Positions 7,590 to 15,013 of a stretch of DNA of 64,000 nt are shown here, in pieces. Below the pieces are notes generated by a model. The model saw only the letters and a list, made by a program, of their open reading frames with translations, had not been told where the DNA came from and did not search any database. The stretch is taken from positions 1-64,000 of the forward strand of contig CAYTGR010000025.1 of the NCBI GenBank assembly GCA_964437445.1, read 5' to 3'. The position numbers and the translations under genes were made by a program. The first letter of the stretch is position 1. Every line of letters begins with the position of its first letter. This stretch comes from CAYTGR01 sp964437445. GTDB lineage: Bacteria; Chloroflexota; Anaerolineae; B4-G1; SLSP01.

Positions 7590-8084
7590 TCACTTTAAAG
7601 CGCCAGCGGCTTGTTCCAGAAGCTGATCTAAGAAATCTAACGTCTCAGGGGGCAATTTGACCTGAACCGGGAGGTCTGTTTTGAGCTGATAGGTCAATGA
7701 GATGGGGATTTGCATCCGCACCGGGATCTGCAGGTTGAGCTGTAAGGGGATATTGGCCGCGATAGGAACGGCGATATCCTGCGGGCCCAACAAGGGGATT
7801 TGGATCGCGGTGTGGACCACCGTGTTAAGGGGGTAAGTCGTATCAATCGGGACGGTGAAAGTCTGGCTGAGCGGGAGCGTGGTGGAGAAGGGGATGAGCT
7901 GGTCCACGCGGACGGTCGTGGTGAACGGCGTCGTGCCCAAATTTTGCACGCTGGCGCGCGTGTTGGTCAGGGCCTCCTGGGCCTGAAGGCGGGCCTGGTT
8001 GAGCGCGAACAGGAGATAGCCGTTCAACGCCAATGAGACTAACACCAAAATCCACAAGATGATCATTCCAACGCGCGATTTCAT
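7590..8084 (-). CDS. Unknown membrane-anchored protein
   Basis: A 164-aa protein with an uncleaved-looking N-terminal membrane helix (about residues 7-28), then a short coiled-coil-like segment and an all-beta-looking region rich in Thr, Val, Ile and Pro. That region repeats phrases of the type 'PI.TTLPLSQTFTVPI' and 'IPLQLNLQIPVRMQIPI', so it probably forms a short repetitive beta structure outside the membrane. The ATG at 8084 has AGGAGG 6-7 nt upstream. No family is recognised. It is flanked by arrays and is not obviously in an operon with its neighbours. Confidence 0.75.
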   Translation of the reverse strand: MKSRVGMIILWILVLVSLALNGYLLFALNQARLQAQEALTNTRASVQNLGTTPFTTTVRVDQLIPFSTTLPLSQTFTVPIDTTYPLNTVVHTAIQIPLLGPQDIAVPIAANIPLQLNLQIPVRMQIPISLTYQLKTDLPVQVKLPPETLDFLDQLLEQAAGALK

Positions 8085-8132
8085 CAATAACCTCCTATCG
8101 GAAAGTCAATGAGTCCGCAGTCACTTAGCCCT

Positions 8133-8936
8133 TTAGCCAACTGTCATCTGGTCCAGCAGCGCCGGCTCGCGCCAGAGCAGGGCGTCTACCTGAACCGCCT
8201 TGGCCCCCAGCGCCAGGCAGGCGCGCGCATCGGCGGCGGAGGCGATCCCCCCGCCGGCGATGACCGGCACCGGCAGTTGGGGGGCCCAGCGGGCCAGAAT
8301 GGGCAGCAACAGCGGAAAGAGCGCCGCGCTGTACAGCCGGCCCCGCACCAGGCCCGCCCCGCCAGAGCCGGCCGGAAGGGCAGCACGCGGTGGCGCAGTC
8401 AACGTAAGGGCGTCGGCGCCGGCCTCGGCCAGCGGGAGCGCCAGCGTCTCCACCTTGCCGAACGGAAGCCGCACGAGCACCGGCTGGCCACCCGCGCGCC
8501 GGGCGGCGCGCAGCAGCGCCAGCGCCTGTGCCAGCGTGACCTCATCGCTCAGCCCAAGCTCCACCCCGGCGACCTCCGGGGTCTGAGCCAGCAGCTCGCC
8601 GGCCTCAGCCACGTCGGCGGCCGTCGTGCCGATCAGGTGAACGATGACCGGACACTCCAACCGCGCCCAGACCTCTCGCCAGCGCCGCAGCACCCCCGGC
8701 AGGCCGGGATTGGGCAGCCCGGTGTGGACCAGGAGCGCCTCGCCGCGTGTCTCCAGGCGCGGCTCGTGCGTGGCCCGGCGCGGCCGCCAGCTGACCGGGT
8801 TGGTGACCAGCGCGCCTAACGCGCTGTAATCCACCAGCCCCCGGTATTCATCGCCCCAGCCCAAAGCGCCCGCCGCCGGCATCACCGGGCCGGGGAGGGG
8901 CAGGCCGGTTTTGTGGTTGGGTGCCAGTTCAAGCAT
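8133..8936 (-). CDS. Divergent dihydroorotate-dehydrogenase-like TIM-barrel protein
   Basis: A 267-aa protein resembling the class 1 DHOD/DPD fold. The start GLPLPGPVMPAAGALGWGDEY mirrors the DHOD N-terminus, TGLPNPG matches GLQNPG, and the C-terminal PVIAGGGIASAADA phosphate (FMN) loop is intact. The catalytic region is not: where DHOD enzymes have the NxSCPN motif, this protein reads ELGLSDEV, and the conserved Lys in VKLP is Arg (VRLP). It is therefore probably an FMN protein with another role. The next gene upstream is PyrK-like. No Shine-Dalgarno site is seen, because a heptamer array abuts the start codon, and a second array supplies the stop. Confidence 0.75.
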   Translation of the reverse strand: MLELAPNHKTGLPLPGPVMPAAGALGWGDEYRGLVDYSALGALVTNPVSWRPRRATHEPRLETRGEALLVHTGLPNPGLPGVLRRWREVWARLECPVIVHLIGTTAADVAEAGELLAQTPEVAGVELGLSDEVTLAQALALLRAARRAGGQPVLVRLPFGKVETLALPLAEAGADALTLTAPPRAALPAGSGGAGLVRGRLYSAALFPLLLPILARWAPQLPVPVIAGGGIASAADARACLALGAKAVQVDALLWREPALLDQMTVG

Positions 8937-8937
8937 G

Positions 8938-8986
8938 GTGAAACGTGAAACGTCAAACGTGAAACGTCAAACGTGAAATGTGAAAC
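8938..8986. repeat. Seven tandem heptamers of GTGAAAC type
   Basis: Exactly seven consecutive 7-nt units, five GTGAAAC-like and two GTCAAAC, occupy the whole gap between the PyrK-like stop (8991) and the PyrD-like start (8936). The same word family recurs at 10668-10716. This is where a ribosome binding site would be expected. Confidence 0.9.
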
Positions 8987-8990
8987 CGCG

Positions 8991-9719
8991 TCAGCTGTTG
9001 GGCAGCAGGTCCAGCAGATCAAAGACCGGACCAGCGGTACAGGCGTGCTGGTCGCCGTGACGGGTCTCCACATAGCAAACGTCGCACGCGCCGACGCCGC
9101 AGGGCATGGCGACCTGGATCAGCGCCTGGGCGAAATCGGCGGCGGGGACCAGGCGGACTTCCTGCACGAGCCGGGCCAGCGCCGGGTAGCGGGCCGGGTC
9201 ACAGGCCAGCAAAACCCGCTCGGCCCAACGCACCAGCTCCGGTAGCGCCGTCTCTAACGTCGCCGCCGGACCGGTGGAGCCATCTACCGCCAGCAAATGG
9301 AGTTCCACGGCGGGCGGGAAACGCTCCGGCGCGGGCAAACGGGCGCGGGTAGGGGCTTCCACCACCAGCGCTACCTCCGGAGCCGCTGCCAGCAACGGCA
9401 GGAGCGGTGGCAGCCAGGCCACTTCAGCCGCCAGCAGCAGCCTGTTGGCCCGCTCCAGCCGGAAGCCGCGCCCAAACGGGCCGAGCAGGTCCACCTCTGT
9501 GCCCGGCAGCAGCCGGATCAGCGGATGGCCCGGCGGGACCATCACCGCAAACCCCTCGGCCTCTATCGCAGCCGGGAAGAGCGATGTGCGCACCGGTTCC
9601 CCCAGCTCCGCCAGGACAAACGCGCCGGGCGCCGGCGGATGCGGCGCGTCCAACCACACCGTCCAGCAGGGCGGCGTCGGGCGCGCTGCGCGCAGAGTGG
9701 CAACTTGACGTTTGGGCAT
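8991..9719 (-). CDS. PyrK-like iron-sulfur electron transfer protein (divergent)
   Basis: A 242-aa protein resembling the DHOD electron-transfer subunit PyrK. A C-terminal [2Fe-2S] motif, CGVGACDVCYVETRHGDQHAC, has the C-x4-C-x2-C-x11-C spacing, followed by GPVFD as in PyrK. The central LLPGTEVDLLGPFGRGF matches the flavodoxin-reductase-like beta barrel. The FAD-binding RxYS/RPxSI element of PyrK is not clear (RTSLFPA here). It pairs with the PyrD-like gene downstream, separated only by the heptamer array. An electron-transfer role is likely, but participation in pyrimidine synthesis is doubtful. Confidence 0.78.
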   Translation of the reverse strand: MPKRQVATLRAARPTPPCWTVWLDAPHPPAPGAFVLAELGEPVRTSLFPAAIEAEGFAVMVPPGHPLIRLLPGTEVDLLGPFGRGFRLERANRLLLAAEVAWLPPLLPLLAAAPEVALVVEAPTRARLPAPERFPPAVELHLLAVDGSTGPAATLETALPELVRWAERVLLACDPARYPALARLVQEVRLVPAADFAQALIQVAMPCGVGACDVCYVETRHGDQHACTAGPVFDLLDLLPNS

Positions 9720-9798
9720 CGGTAAGGATATAGAGAGCAGGAACGAGTGAGCTGAGCGCCGTTAACAGCAGTTGACCACGAATGTCTGTGCACCGACC

Positions 9799-9891
9799 GC
9801 TGACGGTTGATAGCCGATGGCTAACGGCTGACGGCTCATCATTGCTCCTCCTTCCTGCTCACCGCTCACTGCTCACTGCTTCCTGCTCATC
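9799..9891. repeat. Two heptamer arrays, GCTGACG type and GCTCACT type
   Basis: 9799-9840 has six 7-nt units of GCTrACG type. 9857-9891 has five units of GCTCACT type. The second array overlaps the 3' end of the PrsW/YhfC-like gene, whose stop codon (9859-9861) and last about ten codons are array sequence. Confidence 0.85.
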
Positions 9892-10653
9892 TTCTTCTCG
9901 CTCAAAATAGACCACCTCAGTCGCCGTGGCAGGGCTGGCCTCCTGCCGGGCCCGGCGGCGCAACGCCTCCAAGACAAAGACATCCACGATCAAAGTGACC
10001 AACAGGCTCATCTGAGTCAACGCCAGGGAGAGCCAGCCCAGCTGGTAGAGCATCGCGCCGGCGTTGGCCAGGGCGTGAAGCGCCACGCCTCCCAGGTAGC
10101 CCCAAAGGATGTGAACGCGGCCCCGGTATAGCCCGGTGACGACCACCGCAGTCATCACGCCGTGCACGAAACAGACCACCAACCGCTCGCTCAGGTAGCC
10201 GGTGAAAGCGTACCAGGGCAATCCCAGGTAAGCCGGTGATTGCGCCACACCATAGGCCAGGTAAGCCGCCTCGCCCAGCCCGAAACTGACCCCCAATCCC
10301 AGCCCGGTCCAGAGCGCGCCGGCCCGGTCGGTGAGCAGCCGACGCACCGGCGGCAGCAGCAGCGGCGTGATCTTGATCGCTTCCTCAAAGACCGGCGCCA
10401 GCAGGAACAAGAAAACGAGAAACCAAACCGGCGTGCCCGCCAGGCCCAGGCCGACCGGGATGTGGGCCCAATTGCCCACCAGGGTCGCAACAGGCCGTTT
10501 AATCAGCAGATTGACCGCCGCGCTGAGCGGCAAGCCCGGCAGCAGCAGCCAGAGATAACGCCGCTGTTGCCCGGAGAGCGCGTAGAGCAGGCCTCCCCAC
10601 AAGAGAGTGGAAGCGGCTATGGTGATGAGCGCCATGATGTAAATGGGTGCCAT
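9859..10653 (-). CDS. PrsW/YhfC-like polytopic membrane protein (putative intramembrane protease)
   Basis: A 264-aa protein with seven or eight predicted membrane segments. It contains APVFEEAIKI, with an EExxK-like pair at about residues 87-93, then GLGLGVSFGLGEAAYL and a conserved HG (FVHGVMT). This pattern resembles the PrsW/YhfC group of putative intramembrane metalloproteases, in which the Glu and His residues would bind zinc. Assignment to one of these families is tentative. The C-terminal tail DEQEAVSSER is encoded by a heptamer array and probably has no conserved role. A GTGAAAC array lies 15 nt upstream of the start. Confidence 0.72.
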   Translation of the reverse strand: MAPIYIMALITIAASTLLWGGLLYALSGQQRRYLWLLLPGLPLSAAVNLLIKRPVATLVGNWAHIPVGLGLAGTPVWFLVFLFLLAPVFEEAIKITPLLLPPVRRLLTDRAGALWTGLGLGVSFGLGEAAYLAYGVAQSPAYLGLPWYAFTGYLSERLVVCFVHGVMTAVVVTGLYRGRVHILWGYLGGVALHALANAGAMLYQLGWLSLALTQMSLLVTLIVDVFVLEALRRRARQEASPATATEVVYFEREEDEQEAVSSER

Positions 10654-10667
10654 GGGAGCCTCGTTTC

Positions 10668-10782
10668 GTGTCGCGTGAAACGTGAAGCGTGAAACGTGAA
10701 ACGTGATGCGTGAAAGACCGTTCGGTGATTCACGGGTTCACTGATTTGCCGATTCGTTGCCTCGCTGACTCGTTGATTCGCC
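10668..10782. repeat. GTGAAAC heptamer array plus octamer array
   Basis: 10668-10716 is seven 7-nt units (GTGTCGC, then GTGAAAC variants). 10727-10782 is seven 8-nt units of GATTCGTT type. The octamer array covers the stop codon (10738-10740) and the last 14 or so codons of the PH-like membrane protein gene. It is the clearest place where an array has become coding sequence. Confidence 0.85.
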
Positions 10783-11286
10783 CATCCGCGCCCGCAAGGC
10801 GGCAACCAGGCCAGCTTCATCGGCGGGGGTCAGGCCGTATTTTTCCCCGGCGATGGTCTCAAGGAGCAGGATGCCCCGCGCGGCGGCGGTGGCGCACATC
10901 TTCACCGTCCCCACATCGGCGTAAGGGACGCTGAAGAGCGCCAGGCCCGGCAGCCGGAGGCTGGACCAGAGCGAGATCGCCAGATCACGCCGCCGGATGG
11001 AGCGGATCTGGGCCAACGGGATGCGGTAGGTGAGGACCGGCCCGTAGCGCAAGGTGAGCGTGGTCGCGTCCAGCTCGTAATGCAGCGTGGGGAACCAGGC
11101 CATCAGCGCCAGGCCGGGCAAGCCGATCAACAGCCCGACCCCCAGGTTGAGCGCCCACCCCCACCAGGGCAGCGCGTTGCCGGCCACCGCCAACGGCCAG
11201 ACTGCCAGTGCCAAAATCAGCAGCGCCAGCCCCAACAACCAGACCCAACCCCACGAAGGGCGGGGTTTGAAAATCAAGGGATTCAT
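10738..11286 (-). CDS. Membrane protein with PH-like domain
   Basis: A 182-aa protein with two N-terminal membrane helices (about residues 12-65), then a soluble segment YELDATTLTLRYGPVLTYRIPLAQIRSIRR. This is the typical pattern of bacterial PH-like domains: beta strands, 'hIplsqIxxI', and a later LLLETIAGEKYGLTPAD end. Function is unknown; such proteins are usually envelope proteins. The ATG at 11286 has GGGAGGT upstream, better than an earlier in-frame start at 11316. The C-terminal tail, Ser/Asn/Gln-rich, is translated from the octamer array at 10727-10782. Confidence 0.72.
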   Translation of the reverse strand: MNPLIFKPRPSWGWVWLLGLALLILALAVWPLAVAGNALPWWGWALNLGVGLLIGLPGLALMAWFPTLHYELDATTLTLRYGPVLTYRIPLAQIRSIRRRDLAISLWSSLRLPGLALFSVPYADVGTVKMCATAAARGILLLETIAGEKYGLTPADEAGLVAALRARMGESTSQRGNESANQ

Positions 11287-11329
11287 AGGGACCTCCCGGC
11301 AAAAGCCATTCCTCAAAGGTCAACAAGGG

Positions 11330-13957
11330 CTAATACTGGCGCATCACCAGGGGCAGGTAGGTGGCCCACACGTAGGTGTAGTTGGTGACGACGTTGGAAC
11401 ACTCGGTGAGAGGGCCGGTCAGGCAGGCTTGATTGGTGAGGCGCGGGGCTGATTCCGCCGTGCCGGTGATCGCAGCCTGGACTGCGAAGGTGATAGAAAG
11501 CGGTGTGTAAGCCACCGCCGTCACCGTCCCGGTGATGGCATTGAGCTCCAGGTCATAGACCACCCCCGCGGGCGCTACCAGTGACTCTGTGAGATAGGTC
11601 GTGCCAGTTGGCACCGCATCGTAAAAGAGGCCGCTGGTCTCCGCAGGAACCACCACCTGGACCGTGTAAGTTATCGTCTCACCGTAGTGGAGCGCTTGCA
11701 AGCCGCTGGGAGTGGCCGTCTTGTAGAGGTGGCGCGCCACGAAGTCCTGCCCGGTCGCCGAAGGCGGCACCGTCACAGTGCGGGTCGGCGGATCCGGCAG
11801 GTATCCGGGCAGCTCCGGCCGCACCGTATAGGTGCCGGCCAGAACATTGGTGAGGACATAGGTGCCGCTGAGGGTAGTCGTCGCACTGTACGCCATCCCG
11901 GCCCACACAGTCACCCCCGCCAGCGGTTGACCGGCACTGTCCACCACCTGGCCGGAGATCGTGCTGGGCGGTAGTTCATGCAGGATTTCCAGGCCATTGT
12001 CACCGTTCGCCGCGAAAATGGTCCCGCCGGAGACGGCCACGCCCCCGTAATAATATGGCTTAATGTTGTTCACATACTTGCCATCCACTCCGACTGGATA
12101 CGGGTTGTATGGATCGGCAATATCGACGACGTGCAGTCCCGACATGTCAGTAGCGATATAGGCGCGGTTGCCCTCCACAGCCAGCCCCATCGTATGCTGC
12201 CAGCCGCCATGGTAGACACCAAGCAACGCGGGGTTTTCTGGGTCAGAGACGTCAAAAATCCATAACCCTGGATGAGAGGCCCAGACCCCGCTGGCGACAT
12301 AGGCATACTTACCGCGCACAACCACCCGGCGTGGGGCAATGGAATCGGTATATTCTCCTATCTTGCCCGGGTAATCAGGATCGGAAACATCCAAAATCGT
12401 GAAAGCCGATGGGTAACAGACGTAAAGCCATGAACCGACTACGGCCATACCATTAGCGTAGCCCTGGGAAGCTGAAGTGTTGGTATAGGTCCCACGCACC
12501 ACCGGCGCTTGTGGGTTAGCCACATCCACCACCCGGATAACACCGGTATTGTAATCAAACGCTTCATTCACATACACAAAGTTGCCGGCAGCTGCAACTC
12601 CCTGCACATATCCAGGCAACGAAATCCGCGTGATTTCCTGCGGATGGACGGGATCAGTCAGATTCAATACCCGCAAATTGCCGCCGGCTTGACCACCTGA
12701 ATTGCCAAAGACCTGGTAGCCGTAATTACCAACCGTGGCTAAAGGACCACCATTCTCATCGTATCCTACTTCACGAGGTTGGGCCGGATTGGCGATATTG
12801 ATAATGTGCCACCCGCTTCCCCATACATGGGCATAGGATTTGAATAATGTCACATCGTGAGCATATCCCACAAGGGGCGCTATACCGGCCTGCGTCGGCG
12901 CTGCCGGATTAGAAACTTTCACAACCCACACCCCGCCCAGCTCACCACTGAGATAGGCGAAATTGCCCACTACTTGAATGGTCAAGGGCTTTCCTGGCAA
13001 TTCTAGTCCCCCAACTTTGACCGGCGTGGTCCCGGAAATATCCAGGATTGTCAACCTTGTAAAACCACCATAAGAATGCACTGCGTAAGCGTAAGAACCG
13101 GCAATGGCAATGTCGTTAACCCCACCCAGTGAATAGGAACCCACTTCCTGCATAGCGGTAGGATTGGAGACATCCACCACCGAAATTCCGGATCCACTTG
13201 AATCGGCCAGATAAGCATAATGGTCCCGGATGGCGATCACCGACGCCTTATCCAAAGTGTCGGGCAAATAGTGGCCCAATTCCTGCGGCTGGTTGGGATT
13301 GGAAATATCTACGACTACCAACCCGATACTGCCGAGCGCATAATAAGCCACCGTCCCGCTGGGCAGCACGATGCCAGCCGTCGGTGGGTAAATAGCAGCC
13401 GTATAAGTACCGGTCCGGGTAGGATGAAGAGGATCGGTTAAATCCCAGATAGAAAATTTGCTCATGCAAGAAATATAGGCATAATGCCCCTGCACCGCCA
13501 CATAAGTGGGATAATCTGGCACCGTGATCGTGGCCACAACTTGCGGCTGTTGCGGATTAGAAATATCCACCACCCGCATCCCGCCACTCCAGCCGACGAT
13601 ACCGCCGCCCTGAGCCACCATTTCACCGCCATCCACCACATAGGCGTAATTGCCGTAGAGCGCCACGTCCCGAACCAAATGCACCCCCGGCGCGGTCTGG
13701 CCCAACAGGGCCGGCTGCGCCGGATTCGTCAGATCAAAAACTGCCAGCTGCGCCCCCGTGCCGACATAGGCGCGATTATCGCGCACCACCAATCCCTTAA
13801 CGGTACCGCCCAGCTGATTCAGCCAGGTGAGCGGCGCATCGCCGCCGGTCGTTGCCGCGACCGGACGCTTATCCAGGGCCCCTATCGCCCCCTGGGTCAG
13901 GCCCAGGCTCATCAAGATGATTGACACGAACAGACTACCCAAAAGCAACTTGCGCAT
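11330..13957 (-). CDS. Secreted LVIVD-repeat protein with carboxypeptidase-regulatory-like domain
   Basis: An 875-aa secreted protein. An N-terminal signal peptide (KLLLGSLFVSIILMSLGL) is followed by about a dozen LVIVD-type repeats ('..VVDISNPQQPQ....I.V..HYAYI'), probably a beta-propeller, up to about residue 670. A CarboxypepD-regulatory-like domain follows (about 675-750, STISGQVVDSAGQPLAGVTV). The last domain is DUF11-like (ETITYTVQVVVPAE). The protein ends in YLPLVMRQY, a motif also found in the giant protein at 49.1 kb. The ATG at 13957 has GGAGGAG just upstream. No catalytic site is seen, so a surface-binding or structural role is inferred. Confidence 0.88.
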   Translation of the reverse strand: MRKLLLGSLFVSIILMSLGLTQGAIGALDKRPVAATTGGDAPLTWLNQLGGTVKGLVVRDNRAYVGTGAQLAVFDLTNPAQPALLGQTAPGVHLVRDVALYGNYAYVVDGGEMVAQGGGIVGWSGGMRVVDISNPQQPQVVATITVPDYPTYVAVQGHYAYISCMSKFSIWDLTDPLHPTRTGTYTAAIYPPTAGIVLPSGTVAYYALGSIGLVVVDISNPNQPQELGHYLPDTLDKASVIAIRDHYAYLADSSGSGISVVDVSNPTAMQEVGSYSLGGVNDIAIAGSYAYAVHSYGGFTRLTILDISGTTPVKVGGLELPGKPLTIQVVGNFAYLSGELGGVWVVKVSNPAAPTQAGIAPLVGYAHDVTLFKSYAHVWGSGWHIINIANPAQPREVGYDENGGPLATVGNYGYQVFGNSGGQAGGNLRVLNLTDPVHPQEITRISLPGYVQGVAAAGNFVYVNEAFDYNTGVIRVVDVANPQAPVVRGTYTNTSASQGYANGMAVVGSWLYVCYPSAFTILDVSDPDYPGKIGEYTDSIAPRRVVVRGKYAYVASGVWASHPGLWIFDVSDPENPALLGVYHGGWQHTMGLAVEGNRAYIATDMSGLHVVDIADPYNPYPVGVDGKYVNNIKPYYYGGVAVSGGTIFAANGDNGLEILHELPPSTISGQVVDSAGQPLAGVTVWAGMAYSATTTLSGTYVLTNVLAGTYTVRPELPGYLPDPPTRTVTVPPSATGQDFVARHLYKTATPSGLQALHYGETITYTVQVVVPAETSGLFYDAVPTGTTYLTESLVAPAGVVYDLELNAITGTVTAVAYTPLSITFAVQAAITGTAESAPRLTNQACLTGPLTECSNVVTNYTYVWATYLPLVMRQY

Positions 13958-14013
13958 GATCTCCTCCAAGAATTAGATGATTTTCCACTGCAAAAAGGCC
14001 TCACGCAAAGTCA

Positions 14014-14952
14014 CTAAGACGCCTGAAACAGGCTCCCGGCCAGCCCCACCTCGCCCGCCTGCCGGCCCAGGCGGACCCCCAACCGCAGCACAACGCTCAG
14101 CTGTTGGACTACCAGAACGGCCAGCCACCAGCTGTAGGGCAACGCCCCGGTCACGGCCCGGTTGAGCAGGAAAAGCACGCCGTAGAGTGCCAGTCCGCCC
14201 AACAGGAGGGCCAACAGCGGCAGCGGCCGCCGGAAGGCGACCCGCCAGGCTCCCTTGAGCGCCGGACCCAGCGCGCGGTCGTCGCGCGCCACCATCACCG
14301 CGCGGGCCAGCTCCGTCCAGGTGGCGAGCGCCCCCACGAACAAGCAACCCATCACCCCTGCCCCGCCCCCCAGGATCGGCGAGACCCCCCACAGCAGGGC
14401 CGCGATAGCCACGAAAAGGCCGCCCACGACAAAAACGGCCAGCACGCCCAGCACGTTGACCACCAGGAACGGCCCAAACCAGCGCTTACAGCCGGCCCCA
14501 AAACGCCGCCAGGCCGGGCGCTCCGCATCGGCATACGTGGTCAGCGCGCCGCCCTCCAGCCAGACCCAGCCCAGTCCCAGGAGCGGCCAGAGCAACAAGA
14601 CGCCGCAGACGGCCAGCAGCAGGAACAGGAGGGTGGCATCCCCCCCCGACCCGCCCAACCGCATGTCGGCCAGCGGCCCGGTCGTCAGCCGCAAAAGGGC
14701 GTCCAACGAACGTTCGCCCAGCGCCTGGCGCAGCAGGGAAGAGCGCGCCCAGTTCAGCAGCGGCAGGGCAAAAAGGGGCGCCGCCACCGCCGAAGGGAGC
14801 GAGATGAACAGGTAGAACGCCAGCCAGGGCCGGGGCCGGGTGAAAAGCCGGGAGAGATACTTCCCCAGACCAGAGGGAGATTCTTGCACATTAGGGCGTG
14901 CGGCGTCTGCCGTGTCGCGTGATGCGTGTTCCGTCAAAGTCTCTTGGCTCAT
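14014..14952 (-). CDS. Unknown polytopic membrane protein
   Basis: A 312-aa protein with about six hydrophobic segments between residues 45 and 290. Gly/Leu-rich helices are separated by basic loops, with no recognisable catalytic motif. The N-terminal 40 residues are hydrophilic, and part of them (THASRDTAD region) is read through a run of GTGATGC-type heptamers at 14912-14932. The true start could therefore be later than the annotated ATG, although no better site is obvious. The ribosome binding site is weak. It lies between the LVIVD protein and the M1 peptidase, but arrays on both sides argue against tight coupling. Confidence 0.65.
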   Translation of the reverse strand: MSQETLTEHASRDTADAARPNVQESPSGLGKYLSRLFTRPRPWLAFYLFISLPSAVAAPLFALPLLNWARSSLLRQALGERSLDALLRLTTGPLADMRLGGSGGDATLLFLLLAVCGVLLLWPLLGLGWVWLEGGALTTYADAERPAWRRFGAGCKRWFGPFLVVNVLGVLAVFVVGGLFVAIAALLWGVSPILGGGAGVMGCLFVGALATWTELARAVMVARDDRALGPALKGAWRVAFRRPLPLLALLLGGLALYGVLFLLNRAVTGALPYSWWLAVLVVQQLSVVLRLGVRLGRQAGEVGLAGSLFQAS

Positions 14953-15006
14953 CTTACACTCACTAATTGATCACTGATTGGCTGATTCATTGATTCGCTG
15001 AAGCTG
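14912..15006. repeat. Heptamer units inside a gene start and octamer array upstream
   Basis: 14912-14932 holds three 7-nt units (GTGTCGC, GTGATGC, GTGTTCC) inside the 5' part of the membrane-protein gene. They are the same family as at 8938 and 10668. 14959-15006 holds about six 8-nt units of TGATTCGC type and ends 7 nt before the M1 peptidase stop codon at 15014. Confidence 0.75.
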
Positions 15007-15013
15007 GCCCGTC

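Noticed and set aside
8938..8986. A CRISPR-like repeat at the GTGAAAC array
   Set aside because: Units are only 7 nt and directly adjacent with no spacers. No cas genes are present. It is a short tandem array.
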